NCBI RefSeq assembly: GCF_025630775.1
Contig: NZ_JAOSZE010000002.1
Coordinates: 1 to 64,000, forward strand
Reading direction: 5' to 3'
Length of the DNA stretch: 64,000 nucleotides
Source of the DNA: Actinoplanes sp. KI2
GTDB taxonomy: Bacteria > Actinomycetota > Actinomycetes > Mycobacteriales > Micromonosporaceae
Below the pieces are notes generated by a model. That model worked only from the letters and a program-made list of their open reading frames with translations. It did not search any database and had not been told where the DNA came from. The position numbers and the translations under genes were made by a program. This document shows, piece by piece, positions 9,695 to 17,963 of this stretch. The stretch's first letter is position 1. Every line of letters begins with the position of its first letter.

Positions 9695-12052
9695 GTGAGT
9701 CTCGATCTCGCCCCGAACCTGGCGACGCCCGACCAGGCGGAGCTGGACCAGCTGGACGCCTGGTGGCGGGCCAACAACTACCTGACCATCGGTCAGATCT
9801 ACCTGCTGGACAACCCGCTGCTGCGCAAGCCGCTCGCCGCCGACCACATCAAACCGCGCCTGCTCGGGCACTGGGGCACCAGCCCGGGCCTGTCCTTCAT
9901 CTACGCGCACGTCAACCGGCTGATCCGGCACACCGGGCAGCAGGCCATCTACCTGGCCGGCCCCGGCCACGGCGGCCCGGCGCTGGTCGCGGCGGGGTAT
10001 CTCGAGGGCACCTACACCGAGGTCTACCCGCTGGTGTCCCAGGACGAGCGGGGCATGCTCCGGCTGTTCCGCCAGTTCTCCGCCCCCGGCGGCATCCCGA
10101 GCCACGTGTCGGTGACCACGCCCGGCTCGATCCACGAGGGCGGCGAGCTGGGGTATGTGCTGGTGCACGCGTTCGGTGCGGTGATGGACAATCCCGACCT
10201 GCTGGCGATCGCGGTGGTCGGTGACGGTGAGGCGGAGACCGGCCCTCTCGAGGGTTCGTGGAAGGGCGTCTCGTTCATCAACGCGGCCCGCGACGGCGCG
10301 GTGCTGCCGATCCTGCACCTCAACGACGGCAAGATCGCCGGCCCGACCGTGCTCGGCCGCAAGGACCCGGCACTGGTCCGCTCGCTCATGCAGGGCCACG
10401 GCTACCACGTGATCGAGGTCGAGGGAAACGACCTACCCGGCATGCACACCCGCTTCACCGCCGCGCTGGCCGACGCGTACCGGCGGATCCAGGCCAAGAA
10501 GGAGGGCAGCGCCGAGCCGTGGCCGATGATCATTCTGCGCTCGCCGAAGGGCTGGACCGGGCCGCACGAGGTCGACGGGGTCCTGGTCGAGGGCACCTGG
10601 CGGTCGCATCAGGTGCCGCTGTCCGGCGTGCGGGACAACCCCGCGCACCTCGCGATGCTGGAGCGCTGGCTCAAGTCGTACCGGCCCGAGGAGCTCTTCG
10701 ACGGGAACGGCGCGCCGATCGCGATGATCCGGGAGCAGGCGCCGGAGGGCGATCTGCGGATGAGTGCGTCGCCGCACGCGAACGGCGGGCTGCTGACCAA
10801 AGATCTGGACATGCCGGACTTCCGCGACTACCGGATCGAGGTGAAGAGGCCCGGGGTCGAGCGGGCGGAGTCGACCCGCAAGCTGGGTGAGCTGATGCGT
10901 GACATCTACCGGTCGAGCCCCGATCGGTTCCGGTTGTTCTGTCCGGACGAGACCAACAGCAACCGGCTCGGCGCAGTCTTCGAGGTCTCCGAGCGGGCCT
11001 TCATGGAACGGACCGTCCCCGACGACGTGAAGCTCGGCCCGGACGGCCGGGTGATGGAGGTGCTCAGCGAGCACAACTGCCACGGCTGGCTGGAGGGCTA
11101 CAACCTGACCGGCCGGCACGGCATGTTCGCCACCTACGAGGCGTTCGCCATGGTCAGCGCGTCGCAGACGGTGCAGCACGGCAAGTGGCTGCAGGAGGCC
11201 GCGCACCTGCCCTGGCGGGCGCGGGTCCCGAGCCTGAACATCCTGCTCACCTCCACCTGTTGGCGCAACGACCACAACGGCTTCTCGCACCAGGGTCCGG
11301 GCCTGATCCAGGTGGTGCTCAACCAGCGCGGCAACGTCGCCCGGGTCTACCTGCCGCCGGATGCGAACTGCCTGCTCTCGGTGGCCGACCACTGCCTGCG
11401 GTCGCGCTCGTACGTGAACCTGATCGTGCAGGACAAGCAGCCGCAGCTGCAGTACCTGACGATGGACGAGGCGATCGAGCACTGCACCCGCGGCGCCGGC
11501 ATCTGGGAGTGGGCCGGCACCGACGACGGCACCGCCGAACCCGACATCGTGCTCGCGTCGGCCGGCGACGTCGTCACGATGGAGACGGTGGCGGCGGCGC
11601 AGATCCTCAAGGAGCGGCTGCCCGGCTTCCGGGTCCGGGTCGTCAACGTGGTCGACCTGATGACGCTGATCCGGCCGAAGGACCACCCGCACGGCATGAG
11701 CGAGACGCTCTTCTCCGAGCTGTTCACCGACGCGGAAGACGTGATCTTCGCGTTCCACGGGTATCCCGGCGCGATCCACCAGCTGGTGCACGGCCGGCCG
11801 GACGCCGACCGGTTCCGGGTGCGGGGCTTCATCGAGGAGGGGACGACCACCACCCCGTTCGACATGACCGTGCGCAACAAGGCGGACCGCTACCACCTGG
11901 TGATGGACGCCATCAACAACGCGAAACGGTTGCCCCGCGGCGCCGCCGACCTCAAGGCGTGGTGCGAGATGCAGCTGGCCCGGCACGAGGCGTACGTGGT
12001 GGAGCACCTCGAGGACATGCCCGAGGTCCGCGACTGGGTGCTGTCCTCGTAG
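9695..12052 (+). CDS. xfp: phosphoketolase
   Basis: The 785-residue protein matches the usual length of phosphoketolases (about 790-825). Conserved blocks are all present: LGHWGTSPGLSFIYAHVNRL, YLAGPGHGGPALVAAGYLEG, the TPP-binding GDGEAETGPLEGSWKG and NDGKIAGPTVLGRKDP, and later HNCHGWLEGYNLTGRHGMFA and NDHNGFSHQGPGL. The enzyme uses thiamine diphosphate and phosphate to cleave xylulose 5-phosphate and/or fructose 6-phosphate to acetyl phosphate plus an aldose phosphate in the cytoplasm. Dual specificity cannot be decided by eye. The GTG at 9695 follows GAAAGGA. No acetate kinase or phosphotransacetylase gene is next to it. Confidence 0.96.
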   Translation: MSLDLAPNLATPDQAELDQLDAWWRANNYLTIGQIYLLDNPLLRKPLAADHIKPRLLGHWGTSPGLSFIYAHVNRLIRHTGQQAIYLAGPGHGGPALVAAGYLEGTYTEVYPLVSQDERGMLRLFRQFSAPGGIPSHVSVTTPGSIHEGGELGYVLVHAFGAVMDNPDLLAIAVVGDGEAETGPLEGSWKGVSFINAARDGAVLPILHLNDGKIAGPTVLGRKDPALVRSLMQGHGYHVIEVEGNDLPGMHTRFTAALADAYRRIQAKKEGSAEPWPMIILRSPKGWTGPHEVDGVLVEGTWRSHQVPLSGVRDNPAHLAMLERWLKSYRPEELFDGNGAPIAMIREQAPEGDLRMSASPHANGGLLTKDLDMPDFRDYRIEVKRPGVERAESTRKLGELMRDIYRSSPDRFRLFCPDETNSNRLGAVFEVSERAFMERTVPDDVKLGPDGRVMEVLSEHNCHGWLEGYNLTGRHGMFATYEAFAMVSASQTVQHGKWLQEAAHLPWRARVPSLNILLTSTCWRNDHNGFSHQGPGLIQVVLNQRGNVARVYLPPDANCLLSVADHCLRSRSYVNLIVQDKQPQLQYLTMDEAIEHCTRGAGIWEWAGTDDGTAEPDIVLASAGDVVTMETVAAAQILKERLPGFRVRVVNVVDLMTLIRPKDHPHGMSETLFSELFTDAEDVIFAFHGYPGAIHQLVHGRPDADRFRVRGFIEEGTTTTPFDMTVRNKADRYHLVMDAINNAKRLPRGAADLKAWCEMQLARHEAYVVEHLEDMPEVRDWVLSS

Positions 12053-12139
12053 GACCGGTCGGCTCGCCGGGGCGCTCGCTGGGCGCTCCGGCCGGCCGAC
12101 GCCGGTGACCGGTCGCCGGGGCCGGACTACGTTGTGGTC

Positions 12140-12667
12140 ATGCTGGAGAACGCCGAAGAGATCGCCGCGCTGCAGCTCCTCCTCGACCGGTCGCACGCGG
12201 GTGCGACCAACCATCTGCGCAACATCGTGCACGCCGGCCGGACCCTCACCGCCGAGGATCTGACCGGCCTGCTCACCGGCATGAAGGTGCTCAGCGTCGC
12301 CACCGTGACGGCCCGCGGCGAGCCGCGGATCAGCGCGCTGGACGGGCATTTCCTCCACGCCACCTGGACCTTCAGCACCTCGGGGGCGGCCGCCAAGGCC
12401 CGGCACCTGGAACGCCGGATGGCGGTGAGCGTGGCGCACATCGACGGCGAGGAGTTCGCCGTGTTCAGCCACGGGCGCGCCGAGCGGCTGCTGCCCGGCG
12501 ACGACGACTGGAAAGAGACGCTCGAGCACTGGACGGCGTACTACGACAGTTCGCCGCTGAGCTGGGGCGAGGACGTCCGGATGTACCGGTTGCGCCCGCA
12601 TTGGATGGTCGGCTACGCGTCCGATCGGCTGGAGGTGCTGAGCCGGCGCGGGGTGTCGCCGTCGTGA
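12140..12667 (+). CDS. pyridoxamine 5'-phosphate oxidase-fold (PPOX) family protein
   Basis: The 175-residue protein has the split-barrel pattern of PPOX/F420- or FMN-binding proteins: VLSVATVTARGEPRISALDG, then ATWTFSTSGAAAKARHLER, then the AVSVAHIDGEEFAVFSHGRA strand pair. Family members bind FMN, F420 or heme and perform diverse redox or binding tasks. The long N-terminal helix (residues 1-45) is unlike PdxH itself. An in-frame GTG six bases upstream (12134) is an alternative start. It follows phosphoketolase by 87 bp on the same strand. Confidence 0.72.
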   Translation: MLENAEEIAALQLLLDRSHAGATNHLRNIVHAGRTLTAEDLTGLLTGMKVLSVATVTARGEPRISALDGHFLHATWTFSTSGAAAKARHLERRMAVSVAHIDGEEFAVFSHGRAERLLPGDDDWKETLEHWTAYYDSSPLSWGEDVRMYRLRPHWMVGYASDRLEVLSRRGVSPS

Positions 12668-12730
12668 CTATGGACCTTTGTTGATGTGGTGCAGTAATCT
12701 CCGCTCGCCGGTGATCTTCAGGAGGCGGGG

Positions 12731-13123
12731 ATGGCGGAGCTGGTCGACCTGCTGGTGCCGGCCGAGGTCGTGCCGCTGCTGCCCATGACGGACGGTGCGC
12801 CGGGCACGACCGCGCCGATCCGTGGTGGCGGCGTCTACCTGCGCGGGGTGCCGGTGTCGGTCGCCGAGCAGTGGATGGCCCAGAACCCGGGCGTGCACAC
12901 GATCAAGCGCCGGCCGGCCGCGCGGTGGTTCCGGCCGCGGGTCTACACGTACGCGTCGGTGGTCTGCCTGATCGCGGCGGTGCAGGTGGTCATCGTGCTC
13001 GCCGTGGACGGGGCGGCGAATCCGTGGTGGCTCTGGGTGGGCGGGCCGCTGGCGCCGGCCGCCGCCGGGGTGGCGCTGGCCTACAAGTCGATCCCGTTCC
13101 CGCACGTCCGCTTCGCCGGCTGA
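12731..13123 (+). CDS. small membrane protein of unknown function
   Basis: I do not recognise this 130-residue protein. Residues 1-70 are soluble-looking, with a VYLRGVPVSVAEQWM stretch. Two hydrophobic segments follow at about residues 77-94 and 101-117, and the protein ends in a short basic tail. An AGGAGG lies five bases ahead of the ATG, a strong ribosome-binding site that supports real expression. A perfect terminator hairpin lies directly after the stop. Confidence 0.65.
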   Translation: MAELVDLLVPAEVVPLLPMTDGAPGTTAPIRGGGVYLRGVPVSVAEQWMAQNPGVHTIKRRPAARWFRPRVYTYASVVCLIAAVQVVIVLAVDGAANPWWLWVGGPLAPAAAGVALAYKSIPFPHVRFAG

Positions 13124-13129
13124 CTGCCC

Positions 13130-13160
13130 GGCGCCGTCCCGGATGGCTCGGGACGGCGCC
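13130..13160 (+). terminator. strong GC hairpin terminator
   Basis: An 11-bp perfect stem (GGCGCCGTCCC paired with GGGACGGCGCC) with a 9-nt loop begins six bases after the stop of the small membrane protein gene. The following gene is convergent, so the hairpin may act for both strands. There is no T tract, as is usual in actinobacteria. Confidence 0.7.
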
Positions 13161-13170
13161 TGTGCCGGCC

Positions 13171-13215
13171 CCGGTGCCGGTGCCGGTGCCTTGCCGGTCA
13201 GCCGGTCAGCCGGTC
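13171..13215. repeat. simple tandem repeats (CCGGTG hexamer and GCCGGTCA octamer)
   Basis: Just over three copies of CCGGTG (13171-13190) are followed by almost three copies of GCCGGTCA (13193-13215). The octamer array overlaps the stop codon and last codons of the convergent aldo/keto reductase gene (TGA at 13206-13208). Repeat-number changes here would alter the extreme C-terminus of that protein. Confidence 0.7.
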
Positions 13216-14183
13216 GTGCGGGTCGTGCCGTGCGCCGCGAACGACCGGCGGTCTCCGGTCCACGCCTCGCGGGGCGCGGCGGCCGCCAGCGCGGTCAGAT
13301 CGTCCTCGGCGAGCGCGATGCCGGCGGCGGCCGCGTTCTCGGTGACCCGGGCGTGGTTGCGGGTGCCGGGGATCGGCACCACGTCCGGGCCGCGGGCCAG
13401 CAGCCAGGCCAGGGCCAGCTGACCGGTCGTGACACCGAGCCGGCCGGCGATCCGGGTCAGCTCGGCGACCAGGGTGAGATTCCGGTCGAGCGCGTCCGGC
13501 GCGAACCGGCCGTCGGCGGCCCGGAAGTCACCCGGCGCGAACGGCCCGGCCGGCAGCTTCCCGGTCAGCAGCCCGCGGCCGAGCGGACTGTAGGGAACCA
13601 GGCCGGCCCCCGCCGCGCGCGCCGCCGGGACCACGTCGTCCTCCGGCTCCCGCCACGACAGCGACCACTCGAACTCGACCGCCGCGATCGGATGGACCGC
13701 TCGCGCCGCATCGATCTGCGCCGGGCTCACCTCCGACAGCCCGAGATGGCGAACCTTTCCGGCCTCGACCAGCGCCGCCATTGCGCCGATCGTGTCCGCG
13801 AGGGGCACCTCCGGGTCGACCCGGTGCAGGTAGTACAGATCGATCACGTCCACGCCCAGCCGCTTCAGCGAGGCGTCGCAATAGCCGGCGACGCGATCGG
13901 GGTGCGCGTCCAGGCTCACCCCCCGATCGCCGCGCACGATGCCGAACTTGGTCGCCACCACCACCTCGTCGCGGCGACCCGCGATCGCCCGGCCGACGAG
14001 CCGCTCGTTGTGGCCCCCGCCGTAGCTCATCGCCGTGTCGAGCAGCGTCACGCCCGCGTCGAGCGCCGTGCGGATCGCCGCCACCGAGGCGTCCTCGTCC
14101 GCGGGCCCGTAGGCCTGCGACAGCCCCATGCAGCCGAACCCCATCGCCGAGCACGTCAAACCACCAAGAATCCGTTGCTCCAT
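13206..14183 (-). CDS. aldo/keto reductase
   Basis: The 325-residue protein shows the TIM-barrel AKR pattern: MGFGCMGLSQAYG, LLDTAMSYGGGHNERLVGRA with the catalytic Tyr, VVVATKFG with the catalytic Lys, and YYLHRVDPEVPLADT with the active-site His. The NADPH pocket segment PIPGTRNHARVTENAAAAG is near the C-terminus. It belongs to the AKR13-like group reducing aldehydes or ketones; the substrate is unknown. The ATG at 14183 begins the conserved domain. The gene is divergent from a LysR regulator across 78 bp that hold a clear inverted repeat, so it is probably that regulator's target. Confidence 0.9.
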   Translation of the reverse strand: MEQRILGGLTCSAMGFGCMGLSQAYGPADEDASVAAIRTALDAGVTLLDTAMSYGGGHNERLVGRAIAGRRDEVVVATKFGIVRGDRGVSLDAHPDRVAGYCDASLKRLGVDVIDLYYLHRVDPEVPLADTIGAMAALVEAGKVRHLGLSEVSPAQIDAARAVHPIAAVEFEWSLSWREPEDDVVPAARAAGAGLVPYSPLGRGLLTGKLPAGPFAPGDFRAADGRFAPDALDRNLTLVAELTRIAGRLGVTTGQLALAWLLARGPDVVPIPGTRNHARVTENAAAAGIALAEDDLTALAAAAPREAWTGDRRSFAAHGTTRTTG

Positions 14184-14218
14184 GCGGTCCAGCGTGATCG
14201 ATCGGCGGGGCAACTCCC

Positions 14219-14239
14219 AATGCGTTTCGCGTACGCATT
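14219..14239. promoter_or_regulatory. LysR-type operator candidate
   Basis: AATGCGT and ACGCATT form a perfect 7-bp inverted repeat separated by 7 bp, in the 78-bp gap between the divergent aldo/keto reductase and LysR genes. Its length and its place 23 bp before the regulator start fit a LysR recognition site controlling both genes. Confidence 0.6.
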
Positions 14240-14261
14240 CAGCGCGGTGCACGATGAATCC

Positions 14262-15140
14262 ATGGAATTACGGCAGCTGGACACGTTCGCGGCGGTGGCC
14301 CGGCAGGGCGGTTTCACCCGGGCGGCGGAACACCTGCGGCTGGCGCAATCGGCCGTGTCCGCCCAGGTACGCGCGCTCGAGACCGAGCTGGGCGTGCCGC
14401 TGTTCGCCCGCACCACCCGCCGGGTGACGCTCACCCAGGCCGGCGAGGCGCTGCTGTCCCGATACGACCGCATCCAAGCGGAACTGGCCGGCGCCCGATC
14501 GGACCTGACCGAGCTGACCGCCGTGCTGCGCGGCCGGGTCACGATCGGCGCCACGGCCGTGCTCGGCGACTTCACGCTGCCGGCGGCGCTCGCGTCCTTT
14601 CACGACCGTTATCCGGGCGTGGAGCTGTCGCTTCGATCCGACCTGATCGCGGGGCTGCTCGCGGCCCTGGATGCCGGCGAGACCGACCTGGTGGTCGGCC
14701 CGCGGCACGAGGACCTGCCCGAACGGTTCCGCGCGCGCCGGATCGCCGACGAGCACCTGGTCCTGGCCCTGCCGCCGGGCCACCGCCCGGTGACGTCGCT
14801 GGCAGACCTGCGGGACGAGCCGTTCGTCTGCCTGCCGGCGGGCAGCGGCCTGCACCGGATCCTGCTCGCGGCGGCGTCGGCGGCCGGCTTCACCCCGCGG
14901 ATCCCGTTCGAGACCCACAGCGCGATGGCGATCCGCGACCTGGTCTCCGCGGGCGTCGGGGTGGCGCTGCTGGCGCGGTCGGCCGTGCTCCGGCCGGGCC
15001 CGCCGATCGCCGTGCACGCACCGCACCCGGCGATCCCGCACCCGCCGATCGCGCTGATCCATCGGCGGGACCGGCCACTGTCCCCGGCGGCCCGGGCCTG
15101 CCGCAGCCACCTGCTCGACCAGGCCCGCGCGCGGCGCTGA
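14262..15140 (+). CDS. LysR-family transcriptional regulator
   Basis: The 292-residue protein begins with the canonical winged helix-turn-helix: MELRQLDTFAAVARQGGFTR, then AAEHLRLAQSAVSAQVRALE and LGVPLFARTTRRVTLTQAG. A periplasmic-binding-like effector domain follows (about residues 90-290). The ATG at 14262 coincides with the family start. The gene stands opposite the aldo/keto reductase and shares its promoter region. The inducer is unknown. It ends 10 bp from the convergent methyltransferase gene. Confidence 0.93.
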   Translation: MELRQLDTFAAVARQGGFTRAAEHLRLAQSAVSAQVRALETELGVPLFARTTRRVTLTQAGEALLSRYDRIQAELAGARSDLTELTAVLRGRVTIGATAVLGDFTLPAALASFHDRYPGVELSLRSDLIAGLLAALDAGETDLVVGPRHEDLPERFRARRIADEHLVLALPPGHRPVTSLADLRDEPFVCLPAGSGLHRILLAAASAAGFTPRIPFETHSAMAIRDLVSAGVGVALLARSAVLRPGPPIAVHAPHPAIPHPPIALIHRRDRPLSPAARACRSHLLDQARARR

Positions 15141-15150
15141 TGCTTGTCTG

Positions 15151-15921
15151 CTACGACGCCGGGCTCTTGGCGAGGCAGACCGTGGCGCGGCTGTCGACGA
15201 TGATGCCGCCGGAGCGGTGCATGCGGGTCAGTTCGGCGAGCGCGCGCTGCTTGAACGCGGCGGCGTCCGAGGGGCCGAGGGCCTCGACGCGAGCGGCGAA
15301 CCCGTGCGACATGTGGAAGTCCCAGCAGGTCTGCGGGTCCGAAACCGGCAGATGGACGGCGATGCCGACGGTGCGTACGTCCACGAAGCCGGCCGCGCGC
15401 AGCGCGGGCGGGACGTCGAGGTGGGCGGGGCGGGACCGGGCGGTGGCCCGTGCGGCGAAGTCGCTCCAGATCGCGTCGAAGGCCTGCCAGCGGCCGCGAT
15501 CGTCGCCGGGGCCCGGGGTGGTCAGGGCGACGGTGGCGCCGGGCCGCAGCACGCGGCGCAGCTCGGTGAGCACCCGAGCGGGATCGGCGACGAGATGGAT
15601 GACGAAGCCGGCGGTGGCCACGTCGAAGGTGGCGTCGGGCAGATCGAGCCGGTGGATGTCCATCAGCCGGACGTCGATCTCGGGGTGGGCGGCGGCGAGA
15701 AGCGCCACCATGCGGGGCGCGGCGTCGACCGCGGTGACGGAGCACCCGCGGGCGGCGGCCGCCGCGGCGATCGCACCGCGGCCACTGCCGACGTCCAGCA
15801 ACCGCATGCCCGGGTGCGGCTGAACGACGTCGAGCAGCCGCGCGCCGAACTCGGCAAAAAACGGAACGACCTGGTCGTAGCCGTCGGCGAGCCGGTCGAA
15901 CAGCGCCCACGTGTCGGTCAT
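15151..15921 (-). CDS. class I SAM-dependent methyltransferase
   Basis: The 256-residue protein carries motif I LLDVGSGRGAIAAAAAARG, the post-I acidic residue in VTAVDAAPRM, a motif II-like DATFDVATAGFVIHLVADP and LRRVLRPGATVALTTPGP. These define a UbiE/MenG-like class I methyltransferase of the small-molecule type. The acceptor is not predictable. The ATG at 15921 is the first codon of the conserved N-terminal helix. It is convergent with the LysR gene and followed on its own strand only at a distance, so it is probably monocistronic. Confidence 0.85.
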   Translation of the reverse strand: MTDTWALFDRLADGYDQVVPFFAEFGARLLDVVQPHPGMRLLDVGSGRGAIAAAAAARGCSVTAVDAAPRMVALLAAAHPEIDVRLMDIHRLDLPDATFDVATAGFVIHLVADPARVLTELRRVLRPGATVALTTPGPGDDRGRWQAFDAIWSDFAARATARSRPAHLDVPPALRAAGFVDVRTVGIAVHLPVSDPQTCWDFHMSHGFAARVEALGPSDAAAFKQRALAELTRMHRSGGIIVDSRATVCLAKSPAS

Positions 15922-16027
15922 GACCGGAGAATGGCAGATCAGGCCGGGTGACCGCAGACGCCGACGGCGGACAGCGGCCCCGCGAGTCTCCCGCGGGGCC
16001 GCCGTCACGGCTCGCCGACGGACCCGA

Positions 16028-16813
16028 TCAGGCCTGATCGGCTCCGGACGGGGCGGGCGCCCGGCCCAGGTGGCGGGGAAGGAACTCGTTGTCGAGGCCG
16101 ATCCAGCGGATGCGGCGGTGGTCGCCCGGGTTGGCGTGCAGGGTCTTCTCCTCGGTGGCGAAGGCGTCGAACAACTCGACCGCGGACTCGCGGGTGACCA
16201 GCTCGTCGTCCCACGGGACCAGGTACTGGATCGGGACGGTGATCTGCCGCGCGGCCGCGAGCAGGTCCTCGTGGACGAAGAAGCCGGCACCGAAGATGGC
16301 GGCCGCGATGCGCGGCTCGACCGCGGTCAGGGGGATGCCGATCGCGGTGCCCATCGAGATGCCGCCGCCGTAGCCGATCGGAGCGCCGGCGCCGATCTCG
16401 GGGAGCCGCTGGAGGGCGTCCAGGGTGGCCTGCCACTCCGGGACCGCCCGCTCGGCCAGCGACGTGGTGTAGGCGATGCTGACCGACTTGAAGCGCTCGT
16501 GATCGCCGGCGGTCATGGCCTCGCGCATGTCGGCGCGGGCCCGGTCGTCGGCGGCCGAGCGCGGGCGGTCGCCGTGCCCGGGGGCGTCGATGGCGACCAC
16601 GTGGTAGCCCCAGGAGGTGACGGCGTCGCGTGCCCGCGCGGCCAGGGCCGGGGTCTTCTTGTGCAGGCCGCCGCCGTGGCCCATCAGCACCAGCGGGGCG
16701 GTGCCGGGGGCGAGGTCGGGCGACCACAGGACGCCGGGGACCTCGCCGAGCAGGAAGTCGCGTTCGAGGACGCCGGCCGACGAGGACTGGGCGGTGAATC
16801 GTACGGAATGCAT
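16028..16813 (-). CDS. alpha/beta hydrolase (dienelactone hydrolase-like)
   Basis: The 261-residue protein has an alpha/beta-hydrolase core: LVLMGHGGGLHKKTPALAAR (oxyanion-hole region), VVAIDAPGHGDRPR, the nucleophile elbow GYGGGISMGTAIG with Ser, and a late acid residue in YLVPWDDELVTRESA. A C-terminal His follows in NPGDHRRI. It is probably an esterase or peptidase-like hydrolase of unknown substrate. GAAAGG precedes the ATG at 16813. A 19-codon reading frame with a strong ribosome-binding site lies 46 bp upstream on the same predicted transcript. Confidence 0.83.
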   Translation of the reverse strand: MHSVRFTAQSSSAGVLERDFLLGEVPGVLWSPDLAPGTAPLVLMGHGGGLHKKTPALAARARDAVTSWGYHVVAIDAPGHGDRPRSAADDRARADMREAMTAGDHERFKSVSIAYTTSLAERAVPEWQATLDALQRLPEIGAGAPIGYGGGISMGTAIGIPLTAVEPRIAAAIFGAGFFVHEDLLAAARQITVPIQYLVPWDDELVTRESAVELFDAFATEEKTLHANPGDHRRIRWIGLDNEFLPRHLGRAPAPSGADQA

Positions 16814-16859
16814 GGTTTGCCTTTCGGGAATGCCTCGGTTGTGGCGCTCCCGGCGGGCC

Positions 16860-16919
16860 CTATGCCGGCCGCTCGACCGTGACGTCGGCGGGGAGCACCC
16901 AGATGGGTACGGCGTGCAT
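16860..16919 (-). CDS. 19-residue leader peptide / small protein candidate
   Basis: The reading frame MHAVPIWVLPADVTVERPA starts at an ATG preceded by GGGAGGTGAG at ideal spacing and ends with TAG 46 bp before the alpha/beta hydrolase. A good sigma-70-type promoter lies just upstream (16958-16986). The peptide is neither strongly basic nor signal-like; it holds a Trp and several Pro residues, which could affect ribosome progress. It might be a regulatory upstream reading frame or a genuine small protein. I do not recognise it, and only its translation signals support it. Confidence 0.5.
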   Translation of the reverse strand: MHAVPIWVLPADVTVERPA

Positions 16920-16957
16920 GGGTCTCACCTCCCGGCGTGAAGTCACGGTGCGCGGGC

Positions 16958-16986
16958 ACGCTATCAGCCCGCCCGATGCCCGCCAA
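16958..16986 (-). promoter_or_regulatory. sigma-70-type promoter for leader peptide and hydrolase
   Basis: Read on the minus strand, TTGGCG (16986-16981) and TAGCGT (16963-16958) are separated by exactly 17 bp. It sits right after the stop codon of the phosphotransferase gene and about 40 bp before the small reading frame, so transcription would begin near 16951. Confidence 0.5.
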
Positions 16987-16990
16987 CCGA

Positions 16991-17920
16991 TTAATCGTCG
17001 AGGTAGCCGTGCAGTTCGGCGAGGGCTTCCTCGGCGTCGCCGCCCTCGGTGTGCGGGGCGCGCAGGTCGGCCGCGAAGCAGGCGATGTCGGCGAGGATCC
17101 AGGTCAGGCGGTAGAAGCTCAGCGCGGCGGCCGAGATCCGGTGGCCGGTCGCCTCGGCGTACCGGGTCAGGGCCGGGTCGTCGGCGGGGCCGGCCTCGGC
17201 GAACGGGTCGTCGGTCAGGTGCCACAGGTCGCGCTCGGGCGGGGCGAGGCGGACGGTGTCCCAGTCGATCAGCAGCTTGCCGGTGGCGGTGGTCAGGATG
17301 TTGGCGGGGTGCGGTTCGCCGTGCGTGACCACCCGGGGGGCCGGGGCCAGCTCGGCGGTCAGGCGGTCCAGCTCGGACAGCCAGTGGCCGATCTTCGCGG
17401 CATGGGCGGCGAGGAGGGCACGGGCGGGCTCGCCGTACGGCCCGGCGGTCCACGAGGGATCCGGCAGGGCGGCGGCCAACGTCTCGCGGCCGCGGAGTCG
17501 CAGGTCGTCGGGGGGTGCCAGGTCGCGGACCCGCGGGGTGGCGCGATGCAGGGCGACGAGCAGGTCGACCACCTCGGCGCGGTCCCCGCAGTGCGGCCCG
17601 AAGTCGCCGGCCACGCCCTCCACCAGCGGGAACACCGACAACGTGTGGCGCGGCCCGACCGGCCGGAGCGGGGCGCCGTGCGCGGCCAGCACGAACCCGA
17701 GGCCGGCGTCGCGACGGAGGGCCTGGGCCGTGCGCAGGGCTCGTTCGAGCGGCGCGGGTTCCGCCGCGGTGACCGTGAGGAACCAGCGGTCGTCGGCCCG
17801 CCAGTGGTAGCCGCCCGCGCCCACCGGCAGGTAAGCGATCTCGTGGGCGTCGATGCCCCATCCGTCCCGCAGCGCCGCGGCCAGCATCGCCTCGGTGACG
17901 CCCGTGGGCCTGTCCCGCAT
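16991..17920 (-). CDS. aminoglycoside phosphotransferase (APH)-fold protein
   Basis: The 309-residue protein resembles spectinomycin/choline-kinase-like phosphotransferases: an N-terminal lobe with AYLPVGAGGYHWRA, then the catalytic loop VVTHGEPHPANILT and the metal-binding LLIDWDTVRLAPPERDLWHL. In the family the catalytic loop is HGDxxxxN; here the catalytic Asp is Glu. The fold is therefore clear but kinase activity is uncertain. The natural substrate is unknown and resistance should not be assumed. The ATG at 17920 lies 43 bp after the stop of the lipoprotein gene on the same strand. Confidence 0.78.
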   Translation of the reverse strand: MRDRPTGVTEAMLAAALRDGWGIDAHEIAYLPVGAGGYHWRADDRWFLTVTAAEPAPLERALRTAQALRRDAGLGFVLAAHGAPLRPVGPRHTLSVFPLVEGVAGDFGPHCGDRAEVVDLLVALHRATPRVRDLAPPDDLRLRGRETLAAALPDPSWTAGPYGEPARALLAAHAAKIGHWLSELDRLTAELAPAPRVVTHGEPHPANILTTATGKLLIDWDTVRLAPPERDLWHLTDDPFAEAGPADDPALTRYAEATGHRISAAALSFYRLTWILADIACFAADLRAPHTEGGDAEEALAELHGYLDD

Positions 17921-17963
17921 GCCGGGGATTCTGTCGGCCGGCGGGCGGGCGAGCCACCGGATT

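Noticed and set aside
12053..12139. Possible terminator after phosphoketolase
   Set aside because: GACCGGTC occurs twice and GGGCGCTC is directly repeated, but no stem with sensible loop and position can be drawn.
16991..17920. Calling the phosphotransferase-fold gene an antibiotic-resistance gene
   Set aside because: The fold is shared with many metabolic kinases and the catalytic Asp is replaced, so resistance is not supported.
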